Source of the DNA: Bacteroidales bacterium
GTDB lineage: Bacteria; Bacteroidota; Bacteroidia; Bacteroidales; Bacteroidaceae
DNA: 64,000 nt
NCBI GenBank assembly: GCA_018064685.1
Contig: JAGHUS010000024.1
Location: forward strand, 1 to 64,000
Direction of reading: 5' to 3'
The notes under the pieces are model-generated. The model saw nothing but the letters and a program-made list of their open reading frames with translations, made no database searches and was not told the DNA's origin. Shown here in pieces: positions 62,410 through 64,000 of the stretch. The position numbers and the translations under genes were made by a program. Each line of letters opens with the position of its first letter. Position 1 is the stretch's first letter.

Positions 62410-63413
62410 GATTTCTTCTTGTTTCCGATTTTCATCAACAGCAGACCAATAGCAATCCAGAACAACTCACGTACACGAGTCACCAGACCCGTCAGCACAC
62501 CCACTGCCTGGTTGAAAGCAAGGGTCTTGGATATCATGGCAAAGCCTCCTTCGCGCGTACCCATCTCCATGGGGATGAAGAACATCAGATTGGCAAACAG
62601 ACTCATGAAGGCCTGCATCAGAATGCAGTCGACAAAGGTGATATGCGAATTGTCATTCAGCATGAACACGATGAACAGCACCTCGGCACAGCCTACCACA
62701 CGAGCCAGAAACTCCAGGAAGAGTGACAGATAGAAGGTGCTTTTGCGCTGAGCATGTAGTTCGGCTATCTGTCGGTCGACACGCTCCACCGTCTCGCTGT
62801 TGTTCTCGGCAAACTTACGAATGCGCTTACCGATAAGCGGCCATTTACCAAAGAAACGAAGGGCACGGACTGCCAGTCCGTTGTTGTAGCCCACCATGAA
62901 AAAGTAAATACCTAAAGCACAGAAGGCCGTCATGACAAGCAGGATGACAGCTACCGCCCAGTTGATGATGGAGAAGTAGAGGGCCACAAACAAGACTATG
63001 CTGAACGCCCAGAACCAGAAATGCGAATAGATGTGCATCATGGCATAGAGTATGACACTGGATGATGCCTTGGCAGCACCCACATAAGGTGTCAGTTCCA
63101 TGATGCGATAGGGTTCGCCTCCCAACACGCCAACAGGCGTGACATAGTTCAGGGCATAGCCCGAAATGGTGTATTTGAACACACGCCAGAAGCCCACTTT
63201 GTGTTCGGGATTGCCATCGTTGATGATGACATACCACGCCCAGGCATTGAGCAGGTAGATGGGCAGCCACAGCACGATGACGGCTATGAACCAATAGTAG
63301 GACGACTTGACCTGCTGCCACAGGTTCTCGTCAGGCCACTCGAAAGTGAGCAGCATGATGACGATAGCAGCCAAGCCTACCAACAAAAAGAAATTACGAT
63401 ATTTTGCACTCAT
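62406..63413 (-). CDS. Flippase-like membrane protein (UPF0104/LPG synthase TM type)
   Basis: A 335-aa integral membrane protein with about eight spans. It starts at MSAKYRNFFLLVGLAAIVIM; earlier in-frame Mets lie in a C-rich repeat and have no family similarity. The conserved G-V-L-G-G-E-P-Y-R segment (VTPVGVLGGEPYRIMEL) matches the core of this family, whose members move lipids or serve as the membrane half of lysyl-phosphatidylglycerol synthases. No synthase domain is attached, and its substrate is not known. Its stop overlaps the tldD start. Confidence 0.85.
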   Translation of the reverse strand: MSAKYRNFFLLVGLAAIVIMLLTFEWPDENLWQQVKSSYYWFIAVIVLWLPIYLLNAWAWYVIINDGNPEHKVGFWRVFKYTISGYALNYVTPVGVLGGEPYRIMELTPYVGAAKASSSVILYAMMHIYSHFWFWAFSIVLFVALYFSIINWAVAVILLVMTAFCALGIYFFMVGYNNGLAVRALRFFGKWPLIGKRIRKFAENNSETVERVDRQIAELHAQRKSTFYLSLFLEFLARVVGCAEVLFIVFMLNDNSHITFVDCILMQAFMSLFANLMFFIPMEMGTREGGFAMISKTLAFNQAVGVLTGLVTRVRELFWIAIGLLLMKIGNKKKS

Positions 63414-63420
63414 ACAGGGG

Positions 63421-63600
63421 GAGTAAAGGGTAGTAAAAGGGAGGTAAAAAGGGGAGTAAAGCTTTTGGCGCAAGGCCAAAATGCAGTAGTAAAAGGGACG
63501 ATACATTTTCAAGGCTGTCCTACCTCCCCCCCTCACTACTAAGGAATTCTCCCCCCAAACGCCACCTCGAATTATTTCAAGCACGAAGGAAACATCCAAG
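63421..63600. repeat. AGTAAAAGGG repeats and C-rich repeat before the flippase gene
   Basis: Five AGTAAA(A)GG units at 63421-63495, ending AGTAAAAGGGACGATAC as at 39540-39550, and a run of C-rich sequence near 63527. Confidence 0.6.
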
Positions 63601-63647
63601 AACTATGAACCATGACTGCGAAGCTCGATGAGAGGCGTGCCGAACAA

Positions 63648-64000
63648 CTATGCATTCGCATTCGCCTCTCTCTCCAGTCTCTCCTTCTTGGCAGCAGCAG
63701 GATTGAAATCATTGGGGTTGCGATGACGTTCTCTGCGCTCATCCTCACGACGTTCGTGATAGAGTTTGGGAAGCGGATTGGCAGTCGCCTCGTCATATCG
63801 CTGACGATTGCGAAAGACATCAATAGCCAAATAGAGAGCCTGCATGAACGAATGCTCGTCGGCCTTGCACTGACCGGCAATGTCGTAGGCTGTGCCATGG
63901 TCGGGACTGGTGCGTACAATAGGCAGACCAGCCGTATAGTTCACGCCGTCGTCCATAGCCAGCACCTTGAAGGGAGCCAAGCCCTGATCGTGATACATAG
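63648..64000 (-). CDS. pdxA: 4-hydroxythreonine-4-phosphate dehydrogenase, C-terminal part
   Basis: The C-terminal roughly 116 residues of PdxA, cut by the window edge; the Met near 63998 is only internal. The segment [20 protein letters not shown], then [20 protein letters not shown], is the metal and substrate site of PdxA in the pyridoxal-phosphate pathway. Past the normal end, the protein has an unusual Arg/Glu/Asn-rich tail of about 40 residues ([16 protein letters not shown]). It may be first in the operon with the flippase, tldD and tldE. Confidence 0.88.
   Translation of the reverse strand, partial: MYHDQGLAPFKVLAMDDGVNYTAGLPIVRTSPDHGTAYDIAGQCKADEHSFMQALYLAIDVFRNRQRYDEATANPLPKLYHERREDERRERHRNPNDFNPAAAKKERLEREANANA

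Overview
The window reads as chromosome of a gut or rumen Bacteroidales bacterium, most likely Prevotella or Segatella. The evidence is the -33 TTTG / -7 TAnnTTTG promoters spaced by 19-21 bp in front of many genes, the SusC/OmpB-type outer-membrane barrel, CotH and lamin-tail surface proteins with C-terminal sorting-like tails, DUF6056-type membrane proteins, an HU protein with an extracellular-type repeat, and many pectin-directed glycoside hydrolases. No rRNA, tRNA, CRISPR array or intact insertion sequence was seen.

Layout. (1) 0.4-18.5 kb is an accessory, defence-rich region, nearly all on the minus strand. A tightly coupled seven-gene operon (9680 down to 452) encodes a type III-like DNA methyltransferase (Mod), a type III-like helicase-nuclease (Res), a 74-aa small protein, a DndD-like SMC ATPase, a HerA-like ATPase whose N-terminus resembles DndE, a 163-aa protein resembling the DNA-reading head of phosphorothioate-dependent nucleases, and a 247-aa unknown. 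Beside it lie a Schlafen/AlbA_2 protein, a decayed toxin-antitoxin locus with a PIN-toxin tail, a TOPRIM-helicase replication protein with a cluster of short repeats, and a large unknown protein. (2) 18.7-20.2 kb holds an OB-fold-like small protein and an HU-HIG protein fused to an InlB-type repeat. (3) 20.2-29.6 kb carries a fucose-isomerase-like enzyme, a GH28, a GH105-GH106 fusion, queA and a GH43. (4) 29.7-39.5 kb carries groS-groL, two DUF6056-like membrane proteins, an outer-membrane barrel protein, a GtrB-like glycosyltransferase and xth. (5) 39.6-44.7 kb has a secreted CotH protein and a tandem SGNH (CE12-like) esterase. (6) 45-49 kb is etfB-etfA-acyl-CoA dehydrogenase. (7) 49.6-58.4 kb has a large GH43 multidomain protein, menB, and a 1475-aa CotH/lamin-tail protein. 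(8) 58.4-64 kb has a patatin lipase and a minus-strand set pdxA (partial), flippase-like protein, tldD and tldE.

How it fits together. The GH28, GH105-GH106, GH43 and SGNH enzymes suggest breakdown of rhamnogalacturonan-type pectin, with the isomerase handling a released deoxysugar or pentose. The minus-strand operon at the left is the best candidate for an under-described defence system: it looks like a type III restriction-modification pair merged with DndD/DndE-HerA-type components but without the sulfur-incorporation genes. Separately, the intergenic DNA is full of short repeats. These include a 22-bp-period family shared by three gaps, palindromes with CCGTCCA arms, 125-bp duplicated spacers in the etf operon, and 10-bp-period ATGAAGAG arrays.
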